Shown here in pieces: positions 12,340-24,832 of a stretch of DNA of 64,000 bases (position 1 is the stretch's first letter; every line of letters starts with the position of its first letter). Made by a program: the position numbers and the translations under genes. Source of the stretch: Sarcophilus harrisii (Eukaryota; Chordata; Mammalia; Dasyuromorphia; Dasyuridae). The DNA lies in NCBI RefSeq assembly GCF_902635505.1, contig NC_045429.1, positions 38,337,831 to 38,401,830 of the forward strand, read 5' to 3'. The notes beneath the pieces are model-generated. The model was not told the origin of the DNA, did no database searches, and was given only the letters and a program-made list of their open reading frames with translations.

Positions 12340-12841
12340 GCCTCCCTAATTATCAGAAAGTGTTTCCTGAAAGTAAGCCTTCTCTGCCCACCTCAGTTCA
12401 ACCCAATCTCTCATCCACATGGCAGCTCTCAAAACATACAAACATGAGCATTCTCCCGGCCCCTCCCCACCTTTTCTTTTCCAAACTAAAGATTCCTACT
12501 CCTCCCCACCTTCCTTCAAACAAGGCTGAACAGCATGAACTCAAGCCTCTTCCACAATCTTCATGCCTCTAGACATTATCCATTTACTTGCTCACGGTCA
12601 TACACCCTGGCAGGAATTAAGCCCCAAGCCCAGCATTCTTTATAGCTGTGCCAGTCATCACACCTTTCTTATTCCTGGAAGCTACAACCTTTCTTTATAC
12701 AACCCAAGACCACAAATGGACTTTCTGCCACCTTATCAAACCACTGTCTCGTATCAAGGTAGGAGTCCACTAAAAGTCTGAGACCCTCTTGAGAAAAACT
12801 TACCTAACCATGCCTCCCCCCTTTAGTACTTGTGCAGTTGA
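12340..12841 (-). mobile_element. CR1/L3 LINE, minus strand, 3' part (split by L1)
   Basis: 'cctaattatcagaaagtgtt', 'tctctcatccacatggcagc' and later blocks match the reversed 3' region of mammalian CR1/L3. It resumes at 13,741 beyond an L1 insertion. Confidence 0.7.
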
Positions 12842-13740
12842 CTTTTTTTATTTTATTTTTTATTATACAAAACATATAATTTTGTTTTTATATAATTTAT
12901 ATATATTTTATATAATTTATTTATATAATATAAATAAAAACATTTTATATATACAAAACATATGCATGGGCAAATTTTCAACATTGACCTTTGCAAAACC
13001 TTGTTCCAACTCTTCCCCTCCTTTCCCCCATCCTCTCCCCTAGATGACACGTAGTCCCATACATTTTAAATATGTTAAAGTATACGTTAAATACAATATA
13101 TGTATACATATACAGTTATCTTGTTGCACAGGAAAGGTCAGATTTAGAAAGAAGGTAAAAATAACCTGAGAAGAAAAAAATAAAAATGCAAGCAAACAGT
13201 AACAGAAAGAGTGGAAATGTTTATGTTGTGGTCCAAACTCATTTCCCAGTATTCTTTCTCTGGGTATAGCTGGTTCTGTTCACTACAGATCAATTAAAAC
13301 TGAATTGGACCCTCTCATTGTTGAAGAGATTCATGTCCATCAGAATTGATTTTATCATTGTTGAATTGTATAATGATCTCCTGGTTCTGTTCATTTTACT
13401 TAGCATCAGTTCATGTAAGTCTCTCCAAGCCTCTCGGTATTTATCCTGCTGGTCATTTCTTATACAACAATAATATTCCATAACATTCATATACCACAAT
13501 TTATTCAGCCATTCTCCAACTGATGGGCTTCCCTTTAATTTCCAATTTCTAGCCACTACAAAAAGGGCCACCACAAACATTTTGGCACATACAGGTCCCT
13601 TTCCCTTCTTTAAGATCTCTTTGGGATATAAGCCCAGTAAGAAACACTGCTGGATCAAAGGGTATGCACAGTTTGATGACTTTTTCATTATAGTTCCAAA
13701 TTGCTCTCCAGAATGGTTGGATCCATTCACAACTCCACCA
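12842..13740 (-). mobile_element. L1 3' end with ORF2 C-terminus, minus strand, inserted in CR1/L3
   Basis: Flanked by a 10-bp duplication, gtgcagttga, at 12832-12841 and 13741-13750. The minus strand translates over 13,290-13,787 into an L1 ORF2 C-terminus (for example LGLYPKEI, VARNWKL, LWYMNVMEYYCCIRND), followed by the 3' UTR and an AT-rich tail at 12,842-12,960. It is 5' truncated but still mostly open in ORF2, so younger than the CR1/L3 around it. Confidence 0.9.
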
Positions 13741-14880
13741 GTGCAGTTGATTTCTTTAACACCAATGTAAGGCTTTACTTTTTCCACTATTAAACTTCAT
13801 CAGTTTAAGTTTAATCTTCTAGCCTGTTCATCTTTTTTGGACCCTATCATCCAGGGTGTTAGCTATCCTTCCTATTTTGGGTTCATCTAAAAAGATTCAA
13901 CAAGCATCCCATTGGCCCTTTTATCCAAGACCCTTAAATACATTCAAGTTCTGAGAGTCAAGCAGAGATGCCTGTGGTATTCCAGAGGAGTCCTTCTAAA
14001 CAGCCATGGAAATATTCATGACTTCTTCCAGTACAACTACTCAATCAGCTGGAAAGCCACCAAACTGTACAATAATCTAACTTCTATCTCTCTCCTTTTA
14101 CTACAACAAGAGCCTAAGGTATGGCTAAAATCCATGCAAACTCTAGCCATGGGATTCTCCCAATCTCCCAGATCAGTAATTCTACCAAAACAGGAAAATG
14201 ATTTATAATTAGCTAACAGTTTAATGTGATCTGTTCTCCAAGAAGCCATGCTTGGATCTCTGTGATCACTTCTTGATTTTTGAGATGTACACAAAGAATT
14301 TCTTTGATTATATAATCTGGAACTGTACAAGAAATCAAATTCAAACTCACTGATTTATAGCTATTGTGCTCCCATTTTTAAAAATGAAGACATTTGTCCT
14401 TTTGCATGAGATCTGAAATATTAAATGTTGATTTTTTTTTTTTTAAAGTAATCTCCTCAAGCACGGAAACTTCACTTTTGTCTTAGTCCTTGCCTTTGCA
14501 CACCCACAGTGCTTGAAACATAATAGGCCCATAATGTTTACTATCTGATCGATCACTACCAAGGCTCAGTAATCACACTGACAGATTTTTCATTCCCTCC
14601 CAAAGACAGGTTCATGTGGGCCAGGTTACCTGGATTCTCTAAATACTAGATGCTCTCAGGCAGTCTTACTTCTATGGAAGATCAAGTCCCTATCAGCCAG
14701 TTTGTTGAGTCCTTTCCAATTCAGATCTGAGAAAAAAAGTGACAAAAAGTTATTAGCTGCTCTACTTGAGAGAAAGACACACAGAGTGCTACAGCAAATA
14801 TCTGGATAACTGAAGTACCCAGTCACTGCTCTGTTATGTCTCTATTTCCTCTGTCTGAAGGATCTGTAGTATATTCCAGT
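13741..14880 (-). mobile_element. CR1/L3 LINE, minus strand, ORF2 part
   Basis: 'taaacttcatcagtttaagt', 'ttctagcctgttcatctttt', 'catccagggtgttagctatc' and 'aagccatgcttggatctctg' with 'tgatcacttcttgatttttg' match reversed CR1/L3 reverse-transcriptase sequence. A short L2-like 3' end lies inside at about 14,430-14,540. Confidence 0.75.
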
Positions 14881-15714
14881 GGGGGGGGAGGGGGGAATCA
14901 CTTGTTTCTCCCTTCTTTGATCTTAAGCCAAATGCTCCCTGCCATGCCTGCCTCCCCCCTCCCACCCTCTGTCTTAGCCCTACTACAATCCAATCTTCTC
15001 ACACAGCTCAGGTTTTCCCTCAGCTTTTCTCCATCCTTTTTCTTTTCTTCCCTCTCCTTTGTAGTCCAAATTTCAGTATTTTTAGGAATGTTTCATTGTC
15101 TGTGACATTGTGAAGAGGCCTTCCTAAAACTCCTTTACTTTCTCTTCTGGGAAAGAGACCAGTGGGCTTTTGGGGCTTAAGTATCAGTCACCTGCCTGAT
15201 GTAGAACTATAAACACTACCACTCAATGCAAAGGCAGTGTTAAGAGGCGGTAAAGAGTCCCCTCTAAACTTGTCTTTTGGGAGTTGCTATATTTTCCAGA
15301 AACATTGGACCCAGAATATGCAGGAGGCCCAGAATGTAACAAGAACAAAGGTTCCCCCCCCCAAGCTGACGTAATTTGTACTCCATTCCAAGCTGGACAC
15401 CCCGTGTGTCCTTGGAAGGCAAAATAGGTACCAGCCAGTCTGTGCCAGGATGGGATAATGCTTGTGCAGCTGGGGTCTTTTGCAGATAAGCAGACCCTCT
15501 TATCTTCATAGTCTAGCCATTCCCAAGAGAAAAGAATGAGGCTTTTACCCATTATCTTTTCCTCCCTGTGAGGAATGGTCTCATCTTTTTGCCCAACTTT
15601 GCTGCACCATTCTCTCTCCCATGAAGTGCTCCTTCCTCTTCCTTCTGTCCTATTATACTTACATAGGCTTCTATAAAGACTGGGAATCCTCTTGGTTTCT
15701 ACATATATGTTCAT
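14881..15714. other. No recognised feature
   Basis: Includes a G-run (ggggggggagggggg) at about 14,881 and pyrimidine-rich sequence to 15.07 kb. I see no gene. Confidence 0.4.
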
Positions 15715-15740
15715 CTCTCTCTCTCTCTCTCTCTCTCTCT
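15715..15740. repeat. (CT)n microsatellite
   Basis: About 13 CT units directly at the tail of the adjoining minus-strand SINE, probably grown from its tail. Confidence 0.95.
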
Positions 15741-15874
15741 GAGACAATTGGGGTTAAGTGACTTGCCCAGGGTCACACAGCTAGGACGTGTTAAATATCT
15801 GAGACCAGATTTGCACTCAGGTCCTCCTGACTTCAGAGCTGGTGCTCTATCCACTGCGCCGCCTAGCTGCCCCC
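15741..15874 (-). mobile_element. tRNA-derived marsupial SINE, nearly full left body
   Basis: Reads 'gagacaattggggttaagtg' to 'ccgcctagctgcccc' on the plus strand, the exact reverse of the family's ggggcagctaggtgg...cagtcactta body. Confidence 0.93.
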
Positions 15875-17735
15875 ATTTCTCTTTTAATAAATCTAATTTT
15901 CACTTAAGTCAATCCACAACATACACAAGCTTTTTGAGACTTCAAGCATTTGAGTCATTCACAAAGTCATTTCCACCTCTCAATTAGTAATCAAGTGCAC
16001 TGGAACAATACACAGTAGAGGAAAAAGTGAGGAGGTCCTATGGGCATAAGTTTCTATCTGCAAAAAGATGGAAAATATTTTTAAGTGTCTGTGAATCTGC
16101 TCCATAAAGTTCTAAAATACCTTCTCAAGGGCAAAATAAATTGGAAAAATTAGCAAAGCTGTTAAGTTTGTGGGTAAATGAGATGGTGGTTGGATCTGCC
16201 TCCTCCAGACCTTCCAATGGCCAAGCAGAGTCCTGTCTACCCCGCTGCCCATGCCCACTGGGCACCCAAGCATCTGTGCTGCTGCCATTCCAGAGCAGCA
16301 TGAAGAATAATGCAGCATAGAATGGTGAGCTCAGGTCAAGACCAAGGCTCCCCCTGAGGCAGCTGGTGCTTCCCAGGAAGAACAGTCCAAAAGGTTAGGG
16401 ATGGCTTCCCCCACCTTTTGACCTAGGGATACCTTCCCTTTCCCCACCCTCCCTTCCTGCTATGCCTCTCCTCTCCCTGCATTTTGTGGATTATTTCATA
16501 ATTACTATGTTAGGAAAAATGCATCTTATCAGAATTAACTATAATTATATTTATATTCAAATATAAAAATATTTTCTATATAAATAATAAAAATAATATT
16601 AAAATAATTAAATATAATTATATGTATAATTAATTATAAAGAACTGGATACAGAAAAATGCATTTCTAGCAATCTGTAGAAAAAGATTAGTTTTTGGTGG
16701 TCATGGGGCATAATCCCCTATTTTGCACAGTTTGCTGTATCAATATTCACATTTTTTACTTTCCGCACTAATTTTAGGAACATTATCCCCACTAAAATTG
16801 AGGATTCATTGTAATTATATAATGTTCTTGTTCTACATATAACTTGAGATTCTCAGCCTAGATTTTCAAATTGCTTATGGGTATTTACTAGTCATCCTCT
16901 AAGCACCTAAATACTTTTATTCACTTTTAATACCTATTAGTGACATCCAACTTCTTTTCCCTTTTTATAATGGTCTTTAATTTTGCTTTACCAATTTACT
17001 TTCCACACCCATTCACACTAGTCACTAGCAACCAAATCTTCATCAGAATCTTTTCCTCATTTCCTTTTCCACCTTGGATTGAACCTTTGCCCGACTTCAA
17101 CTAGAGCTGTTTCTCCCTCAATTTCAATTTCTTAAGTTCTCTCCAATTTCTCCTCCCCAAATTCAAGCTCTGTCCTCAGTAAAAATTCAAAGCTCTCCAA
17201 ATCACTTCCACAATTTCCTTCACCTCCTTATTCAACTCAAGTCTTTCTCCAAGCTTTTTTGCCATACAACTTTCCCCTTGAGAAGTTTGAAAAGTCTTGG
17301 GACATTCTTAGTAATTAGTTGGATGAATCAATCGATCATCTGGAGAAGATGGGGATAACATGGGCTTCAGGTACTTACTACTTCTACTCTGAACATCAGC
17401 ACTTTTGTTACTGCTGGATCTCCCAGAACAAATATACATGTGCAGGAATCCACTGAGAACAGCTTAAGTTTTCGCCTTTGCAGAAAAGTTCATGGCCCAA
17501 ATTATTACATCAGAGGCTTTTCTCATCTCTTCTGGTGCCAGATCTGCACCAAGATCTCATTTTCTGAATATATTTTGTTGGGAACTTATTTATTAATATG
17601 CTATTGGAAGTATCCTCTTAGCTACTGAATTATTAACAGGAAATAGATAAAATAACCCAAGCAGTATTAGGAGTATTAATATAGAAAGTGAATAGATTAT
17701 ATAATAAATGTATGAACAAAACAGAGAATAATCAT
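15875..17735. other. No recognised feature; AT-rich core at 16,500-16,640
   Basis: The stretch at 16,500-16,640 is almost pure A/T. The remainder shows no gene and no repeat I can name with confidence. Confidence 0.5.
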
Positions 17736-17739
17736 TGAG

Positions 17740-18370
17740 ATTTATATAAATTCAAACATTCATTAAGTGCCTACTATATGCACATACAGTATAAGTCCTT
17801 GGTATACAAACCATTTTTGTGGCTGGTTGTGGTTTGTGTTTGGTATACAACACATTTCTTGCCTTCAAGAAGGATATAATTCAGGCTTGTGGGTAGAAGG
17901 GAAATTGGAATGACACATGTGCATACATAGCTACTCTGCCCACATTAAAATACAAATAAGCACCTAGAAGAGATGAAACAGGTCTTCATCAGAAATTTGA
18001 GAAGTGAGGTAGATCTTTTCCAGCAGGGTAAGGCAACTGAAGCAATAAAGGAAGGTTTGAAAGAAGAAAAGGCACCTGAGCAAGGCCATCAAGGAAGGGC
18101 AGGAAGAAGACAAGAGGCAATGTGTTTTAGGAATGGATGAAAGCATACAAATCCATAGACTTAGCAAATCATGAGATGTGGGCCTAAAAGAAGAATGAAA
18201 GATGACTATCAGGTTTCAAGATGTCAGCATCAGTGAGTTAATGGTGGTACCACCCAATGAAAGAGGAAAACCTCTTTAGGAAAGATTGGGATGGGAAAGA
18301 TTTTATTAAATTATAAATTCAGGTTTGGATGAGTTTAAGGTATCAATGACACCCTAATAGATAATAGAAC
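17740..18370 (-). mobile_element. L2 LINE, minus strand
   Basis: 'attcattaagtgcctactat' and 'tgccttcaagaaggatataa' through 'atgagtttaaggtatcaatg' match reversed L2. Related L2 material at 20.46-21.3 kb could be the same element split by later insertions. Confidence 0.65.
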
Positions 18371-18389
18371 AGAAACACAGAGCAGAGAA

Positions 18390-18600
18390 CATAGGGATCA
18401 CAGATTTAAAGCTAGAAGGGCCATTGAGATCATCTAATCAACCTCCCCGCCTCCCCCATTTTACAAGTGTGGAAGCTGAGGCAGAGAGGCAAAATTGCTT
18501 ACCCAAAATCACACAAATGGTAACAAAACTGGGACTCAATTCAGTCTTCCTCTAATTCTAACTTATTTTTCACTGAGCCACTCTAACTTGGGAGTCTTTT
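18390..18600. mobile_element. MIR-like ancient SINE
   Basis: 'ggatcacagatttaaagcta', 'gggccattgagatcatctaa', 'cattttacaagtgtggaagc' and 'tgaggcagagaggcaaaatt' are the common mammalian old-SINE pattern. Confidence 0.55.
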
Positions 18601-18659
18601 TTAAATAGGTAACAATGAAATAACATATTCATGTTACAGTAGGCCTAGGAGCGTAACTG

Positions 18660-18900
18660 GTGAATCAGTCCATCAACAAGCTTTTACTAAATGCTTATGT
18701 GCCAGACACCTTGCAGACAAAAACAGACCTGAAACTGTCTCTGACCTAAAGATGTTTACATTCCATCAGGGGAGACATGTGTCTGTAATAATGTCTACAG
18801 AATAAATACAAGGTAATTTGGGGAGAAAGATACTATTTCTCAGAAGGATCAAGAAATGTTTGATTCATGAGGGAGGGAAGAGAACCAGCTCAGTCTCAAG
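18660..18900 (-). mobile_element. L2 3' end, minus strand
   Basis: 'caacaagcttttactaaatg', 'cttatgtgccagacacctt' and 'tttacattccatcagggga' are the reversed L2 3' pattern. Confidence 0.7.
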
Positions 18901-18989
18901 GATGCAAAGTCTGATAATCTATTTCATGGCATGAAAAAGAGGTATACTGTATGTTTTATTTCTTTCCAAATTCTTGCTAGCTTGCTGGG

Positions 18990-19340
18990 TTGCAACATCC
19001 TAAAAACTAAATACCTTTCCAGGCTAAATGCACCTTATTCCTCTTCATGCAGACAAACTGGCCCACACTTGACATTACTGCCACCATTGAACAAGGTGTA
19101 TGTATCGGGCATTCTGTCCTTCTCACCACCTCTTGAAAGTTCAACCTCATGTGCCATCTCCTACCAGAAGCTTAGTTGTTAACACCTCTTGACTTTAACT
19201 CCCTCTTCACACACAAATTTTCCCAAATAAGCTCATTTATTTATAATCTCTAGCCCCCAAGAAAATGTCATTTCCTTGAGGGCAAGGACTATGTTTTCCT
19301 TTTGTTCTTGTATTCTCAGCACCTAACAATGATGAAGGGT
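18990..19340 (+). mobile_element. L2 LINE 3' region
   Basis: 'gaaaatgtcatttccttgag', 'ggcaaggactatgttttcct' and 'attctcagcacctaacaatg' mark the L2 3' end. Confidence 0.75.
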
Positions 19341-19474
19341 TGGATTAATTCAATTAAATTAAAAGGGTTTAATCTTTGTGTGGCTTCTGAGAAGTAGTTC
19401 TTCTCCTAGAACTGTAATATCACATACGTGGACATTAAAGTTTTTCAGATTCATCATTTTAAAATATGGTTTTG

Positions 19475-19575
19475 GGGGTAGTTAGGTGGTGCAGTGGATA
19501 CAGTATCAGCCCCCTGACATCAAGAGGACCCGAGTGCAAATCTGACCTCAGACACTTAGCACTTCCTGTTTATTT
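19475..19575 (+). mobile_element. tRNA-derived marsupial SINE, partial
   Basis: 'gggggtagttaggtggtgca' through 'cctcagacacttagcacttc'. The right part is absent. Confidence 0.85.
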
Positions 19576-19639
19576 TAAAAAACAAAAGAAATAGAAAAAG
19601 AGGAGGGAGGGGAATCAACCCAACTGATGAATATATTTA

Positions 19640-20003
19640 AAAAGTCTAAAACCAAGTACAATGTGCTTATGGACTTTCCATCTCAGCAGAGACCTGAGAT
19701 GGGAAGCATCTTTTCATCTCTTCCTTCAGACATGATTGTTCTTTATAACGCTGCCACATTCACTTTTGATTTGGGGAGCACAAAGTGCTTTTCTTTTACA
19801 CAGCTTTGGCCAATGGTATACTGTTTTCTTAGTTCTGCTTACTTTGGCCTTCATCAGTTCATAGAGCTCTTCCTAAGCTTCTCTGTATTCATTATAGTCA
19901 TCATTAATATACTTCCTTTACATTCATGGACTACAATTTATTTAGTCATTCTCCCATTCGTTGGGCAGCTACTTTGTTTCCAGGTCACTGCTATGTCAAA
20001 GAA
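19640..20003 (-). mobile_element. L1 3' part, minus strand, outer element (resumes at about 20,350-20,450)
   Basis: 'tggccttcatcagttcatag', 'tctctgtattcattatagtc' and 'ctcccattcgttgggcagct' match reversed L1 ORF2 C-terminal sequence of an older subfamily. Another L1 is inserted at 20,014. Confidence 0.7.
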
Positions 20004-20013
20004 CTCTGCAACC

Positions 20014-20339
20014 CTCAGGGAGAGAATTGTGGGAACTGAATGTGGATCACAACATAGCATCTTTTGTTGTTGTTTGCTTGCATTTTGTTTTCTTTCTCAT
20101 TTCTTTTTCCTTTTTGATCTGATTTTTCTTGTGCAGCAAGATAATTGCATAAATATGTATGCCTATATTGGATTTTTTTTTTAACCATGTTTAACATATA
20201 TTGGATTACTTGCCATCTAAGAGAGGAGGTGGGGGGAAAAATTGGAACACAAGGTTTTGCAAGGGTCAATGTTGAAAAAATTATTCCTGTGTGTTTTGAA
20301 AATAAAAAGCTTCAATTAAAAAGAAAAAAGAAAAAAATG
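20014..20339 (+). mobile_element. L1 3' UTR fragment nested in the outer L1
   Basis: Plus-strand L1 3' terminus ('gagagaattgtgggaactga' to the A-rich tail 'aaaaagaaaaaagaaaaaaa'), flanked by a 10-bp duplication, ctctgcaacc, at 20004-20013 and 20340-20349. It is opposite in orientation to its host element. Confidence 0.88.
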
Positions 20340-20459
20340 CTCTGCAACCAATATTTGTGCTTGAAAAGACTGTGTACTCATTAGATGCACTCCAGCTATC
20401 TCTTTTTTTTCTATGACCCCAACTTCTATGAGATGGTATTGACAAATCACAGCTGAAGG

Positions 20460-21300
20460 CTCAAAGACTAATACTTGAGATTCTTAGAAGAGAGCGTATA
20501 AAGACGGAAGAGAATGTGACCCAAGACAGAGCCCTGAGAAGTACTCATCCATAGCAAGAGGTCAAAGAGGAGCCACAAGGAAGAAATAGCCAGCCAGACA
20601 GCAGAAGAGCCAGGAGTGTCCCAGAAATTCAGAAAGGAAATAATATCAAGCAAAAGCCAACAGCATCAAATGTTGTAGCAATGTCAAGATAGATGACCAC
20701 TGAGAAGACGACAGTTTAGAAATGAAAAAATCAACAATGACCATGGAGAGGTCAGTACCACCGTAGGGATGGAAGTCAAATTACAGAATGAGGATATGAA
20801 TGTAAGAAGTATAAAATACAGTTTCTAGAAATTTGGCAATATGAGGGAAGAAAGAAAAGAGAAGATGAGATCATAGATCAAAAGAAGGTTTGTTTTTGTT
20901 TATTTGTCTTAGGATAGGGAAAACCTGAACATATTTGTAGGCAGAGAGAAGGAAGCAATAGAGAAAGAAACTGATGAGATATTGGAGGGGAGGGGGAGAG
21001 AAAGAGGATGATTGCAGCTAGAGAAAAGTCTTGTTGTTGCTGTTGTTTTGGTGGGAGAGGGAGCAGGAGAGGATGGAAAGGAAGATAAGAAATGACTCCT
21101 ACCTTAGATGGTGAGGATGTTTAGAATTTCAAATGATTAGAAAGGGAAAATGAAGAAGTTCACATAAATAACCTCATTTTCTCAGAGGCAAAATCATCTA
21201 CTGTGAGATAAGAGTGAGGTTAAAACTAGAGGTTTTAGGACAAAGTGGAAAATTTGGAAGAACTCCCACGGGGAATGTCATAAGAAGTCAATAGGTCAGT
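20460..21300 (-). mobile_element. L2 LINE, minus strand, internal part
   Basis: 'gacagagccctgagaagtac', 'gaagagccaggagtgtccca', 'catcaaatgttgtagcaatg' and 'tcaagatagatgaccactga' correspond to reversed L2 ORF2. Confidence 0.65.
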
Positions 21301-23104
21301 TCTTATCAAAAAAATGAAAAGATCCAGCTTGAAGTCCAGAGGCTAAAATCACCTACAGTGCTGATATCAAGTAAAAAATGTGAGGGAAATCCTAGTCTAA
21401 AAACAGAAAATACCCCCAAATCAATGGGGAATTATGTGAAAAAATTCCACATTCAAATCATATCTTTTACTTTTAAAAACCATCCAGCCCATTCTTTTAG
21501 CTAAATAGGACACTCCAGCAAGGCAGTTTCCTATCCAAAAATGGGACTTTTATATTACTATTCAAACAACAAAACCAAAAAATTCTAGTTACAATTGTCT
21601 CTATATATATATATACTTTTAATGTACAAGATAAACATAATACATTGTGTCCAACATAAAAACTCATTTCTTTATTACTTCTATTTTTAAAAGCCAACCA
21701 TGGAAACTAAAGCTTCCTAATATTCTCAGAGTGACATTAAATATATTTTAGAGCTAGCAACAGATTTCCCACAGTAACAAGGTAAAGGGACCACAGTAAA
21801 TCTTTTCATGTTTTCCAATGTTAAAGATTTAAATCACATTCCCTGCTTACAAATATACACTATTTAGTGGTGTGTTTTCATATATATCTGTAAAATTGAA
21901 GGATAATCCTGGGATTAGATTGTAGTGTTTACATAAATTGAATTACCAAAAACTTGGAACCTCCATTAGGCAGGGTAAACAAGTAAAGCTAATGTTTCAC
22001 TCCTAGAATCTGGATCTTTTAAATATAAGTCTGAAAAAACAAATCTAGTTTCAAAGCTCTACTTTACTGCCAGAAATAAATAGTAACAGAAAACCACCCA
22101 TATTTGAAAAGCAGTCTTTTTAAAGGTGGACAAAAGCAGTGAGTAGAATAGTTCCTAAAATCAAAATAAAGATCCTATTCTCAAAGACATTTTCAATCAT
22201 CTCTCTTGAGTCCTTCATATTAATCTCACACATTCATGAAATGCTACCTCCCTCCAGTATGGATCACTACTGCACTGCTATTGGCAAAGAATAAGAACAC
22301 ACTGAAGCATCATTAAGAAAAGCTACCTTTGGGCCTACTAGGAAAGTGGTCTTTCTGGCAGGGAACATTAAAAAAAAAAAAAAAAAAAAGATGCATTATG
22401 CTATCATAGGGTCCAAAATAGTGACTCTGAAGACATCCTGGGAGGGAGGCCCAATTAACCCATGACTGATGGCTCCTGGAGGTTTTACATATAGTGTTAC
22501 TAGACACAAGGACTAATTCACTCAGGGACTCCCCACCAGCAATTCCATAATACCTGCAATGCTGCCATCATCTATTTCATAAGATGGCTCTTCCTCCCCC
22601 CCCCAAAAAAAAAAATTCTTTTGATGTAACATATGATACAAACTGTCAGTTGTCAAATTGTCATCACCAAATAAAGGTCTAAATGTATACAGTTTCCTTA
22701 GGAAGTAAAATTGTTGCCGAGAGAAAATTCAGGCAGAAAGATGGTCTAAACAGATTTTACTGTATTTTTCCAGCAGTATACAACAGCAGTAGGCTTGTTT
22801 ATGTGTTTTCAGGGGAGGGGGGAGAAGAGGGAGGGATGAGGGGGAGGTGAGGGAGAATGCAACTTTTTTTTATGAACAGCAAATTTTGAGTTGATCTATT
22901 ATGAGTCAGAGTTCAATTTAAATGGTTATTCACTTTGACTTCCTGCCAAGGCATCCCATTTCTCATTAGATAAACTAACTATATATTCCAATAAAATAGG
23001 AAACAGTCTTTGCAGTCTTAACTGTACAAAAAGCTCTCCAATAATTCTGATTTGTAAAGAATTACAAGGGATGAAAGTATATAATTAAGGAAAAAAATAC
23101 AAAA
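21301..23104. other. No recognised feature
   Basis: AT-rich intronic sequence with A-runs near 22,370 and 22,604 and a purine-rich patch at 22,812-22,850. I see no gene. Confidence 0.5.
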
Positions 23105-23800
23105 AAGTCCATCAGTCAAGAAGCATTTATTAAGTGCATACTCTGTGCCAGTCACTGTGCTAAGCACTGGGGGTAAGAAAAAGGGCAGACAGTCAAGGAG
23201 TTCACAATCTAATGGAGGAGACAGCATGCAGGTACCTTTGTAGAAACAAGCTTTAGATGGGATAAACTGAAGATAATCAGTAGAGGAAGGTTTACATGAA
23301 GGGGACCGGTAAAGAGTCCCTGTACAAGGGACTTCAGCTAGGATTTGAAAAGAAGCCGGAGACAGAATGAGCGAGAAGATTCCAGGCGAGGGTCAGTCAG
23401 ACAAAACATCCAGAATGTGGAGATGGAGCATCTTGTCTGACACTGCAGCAAGGAAACCAGATGTATTACTGGACCTCAGCTCTCAGGAAGAGGTGAGGGG
23501 TGAGAGATGGAGAGGAAGATATAAGAAAACCAGAAAGATAGCAGGCCTGAGGGCTCTGAAGACAAACAGGATTTTTCTATTTGTTCCTGAAGGTGATGAG
23601 ACATCACTCAAGTGTGGGATGAGAAGAATGACTTGCTCAGATCTGTACTTCCAGGAAAATCAATTTGACAGCTGAGCAGGGAACAGACAGGAGTGGAGAG
23701 ACTTGAAGCAGATGGAATGACCAGAAGGTTCCTGAAATAGTTTGGGCAGAGGATGAAGGTGACGGGGCAATGGAGAGAAGGGGGTATATGAGAAATATAT
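23105..23800 (-). mobile_element. L2 LINE, minus strand
   Basis: 'aagaagcatttattaagtgc', 'actgtgctaagcactggggg', 'gtcaaggagttcacaatcta' and onward to 'cagatggaatgacc' make about 700 bp of reversed L2 3' region, one of the better-preserved L2 copies here. Confidence 0.78.
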
Positions 23801-24339
23801 GACAATGGTTAAAAAAAAAAAAAAAAAAAAATCATCAAGACTTCCCAAGAGATCGAGTGAAGAGTTGAGGAAGACACTTCTAGGATGTACCATAAACCCC
23901 TAAGGATTATATCAAGAAGGTTAAAGCTTTCAAAAATACTAAGGACGAATTTTTAAAAAGAACTTTTTATGTATGTTCTGAGCAAAAAAACAAACAAACA
24001 AACAAAGAATGGAAAGGTACATTGATTGAAGCAGATGTCATAGTAGACTACAGGGAAACAAGATCACTGACCTGCTTTGCTGCTTACTTATTCTCTATCA
24101 AGGCAAATACTCCTCAGAAAGTTATAAAATGACAAAGTTCAGAGGGAAGTGAAGAGGACAGATGAAGAAACAAGATCGTGTACTTGCTCAAAATGAGTTC
24201 AAGTCTCCAGACCAGACAGGGAAGTCAGTCCAGATGGGATCCTGGAGGCAATGTCCTCCCCTTCATTTCCCAAACCCACAATCTGCCTTTCTACTCCACC
24301 CCTCAAGTGAAATGACTCTACAAGGTTAGCGAGGATCTC
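23801..24339. other. No recognised feature
   Basis: A-run at 23,811-23,831, a short (CAAA)n at 23,989-24,005, and otherwise unassigned sequence. Confidence 0.4.
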
Positions 24340-24608
24340 TGGCAAATAGAATGGCCTTTTGTCAACTGCCACTCTTCCTTGACCTTGCCGTACCATTTTA
24401 TATAGTTAACCATCTCTTCCTCATAACTTTCCTCCTTAGGTTTTATGCCACTGCTTTTTGCTGGTTCTCTTGTCACTCTACAAGTTTAATGCTAAGAACT
24501 TTTATGTTTTCACTCTCATTGAGTGAATGTTTTCTCTCTCATTTCACCTCATCATTAACTGTGAGTTCAACTGCCATATCTTGGCAGATAACTCACAAAT
24601 CTTCACAT
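24340..24608 (+). mobile_element. L2 LINE (interrupted by SINE)
   Basis: 'ttaatgctaagaacttttat', 'gtgagttcaactgccatatc' and 'agataactcacaaatcttca' match L2 and lead straight into a SINE. Related sequence follows at 24,833-25,130. Confidence 0.6.
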
Positions 24609-24832
24609 TGTTATGGTGGTTTTCAGTTGTGTCCAACTCTTCATGACCCTATTTGGGGTTTTCTTGACAAAGTGTGAGTGATTGGCCAATTCCTTCTCTA
24701 GCTCATTTAGTGAATGAGGAAACTAGGAATAACTGACTTGCCTGGGGTCACATAGCTAGAAAGTGTCTAAGGCCGGATTTGAATTCAGGACTTTCTGACA
24801 ACAATGCTCTATCCACTGCACCATCTCGCAAC
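24609..24832 (-). mobile_element. tRNA-derived marsupial SINE (longer type), minus strand
   Basis: 'cagttgtgtccaactcttca', 'tttggggttttcttgacaaa' and the end 'ctctatccactgcaccatct' form the full reverse of the long SINE type also at 41.98 and 60.14 kb. Confidence 0.88.

Noticed and set aside
15223-15747. 174-codon minus-strand frame
   Set aside because: It begins in a (CT)n tract at the end of a SINE (the RERERERE run is the microsatellite) and has no domain.
19627-20184. 185-codon plus-strand frame
   Set aside because: It runs across two nested L1 fragments, one in reverse orientation. Hydrophobicity comes from T-rich antisense LINE sequence.
24249-24396. Small minus-strand frame rich in charged residues
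   Set aside because: Short, next to L2 sequence, with no recognisable domain or splice context.
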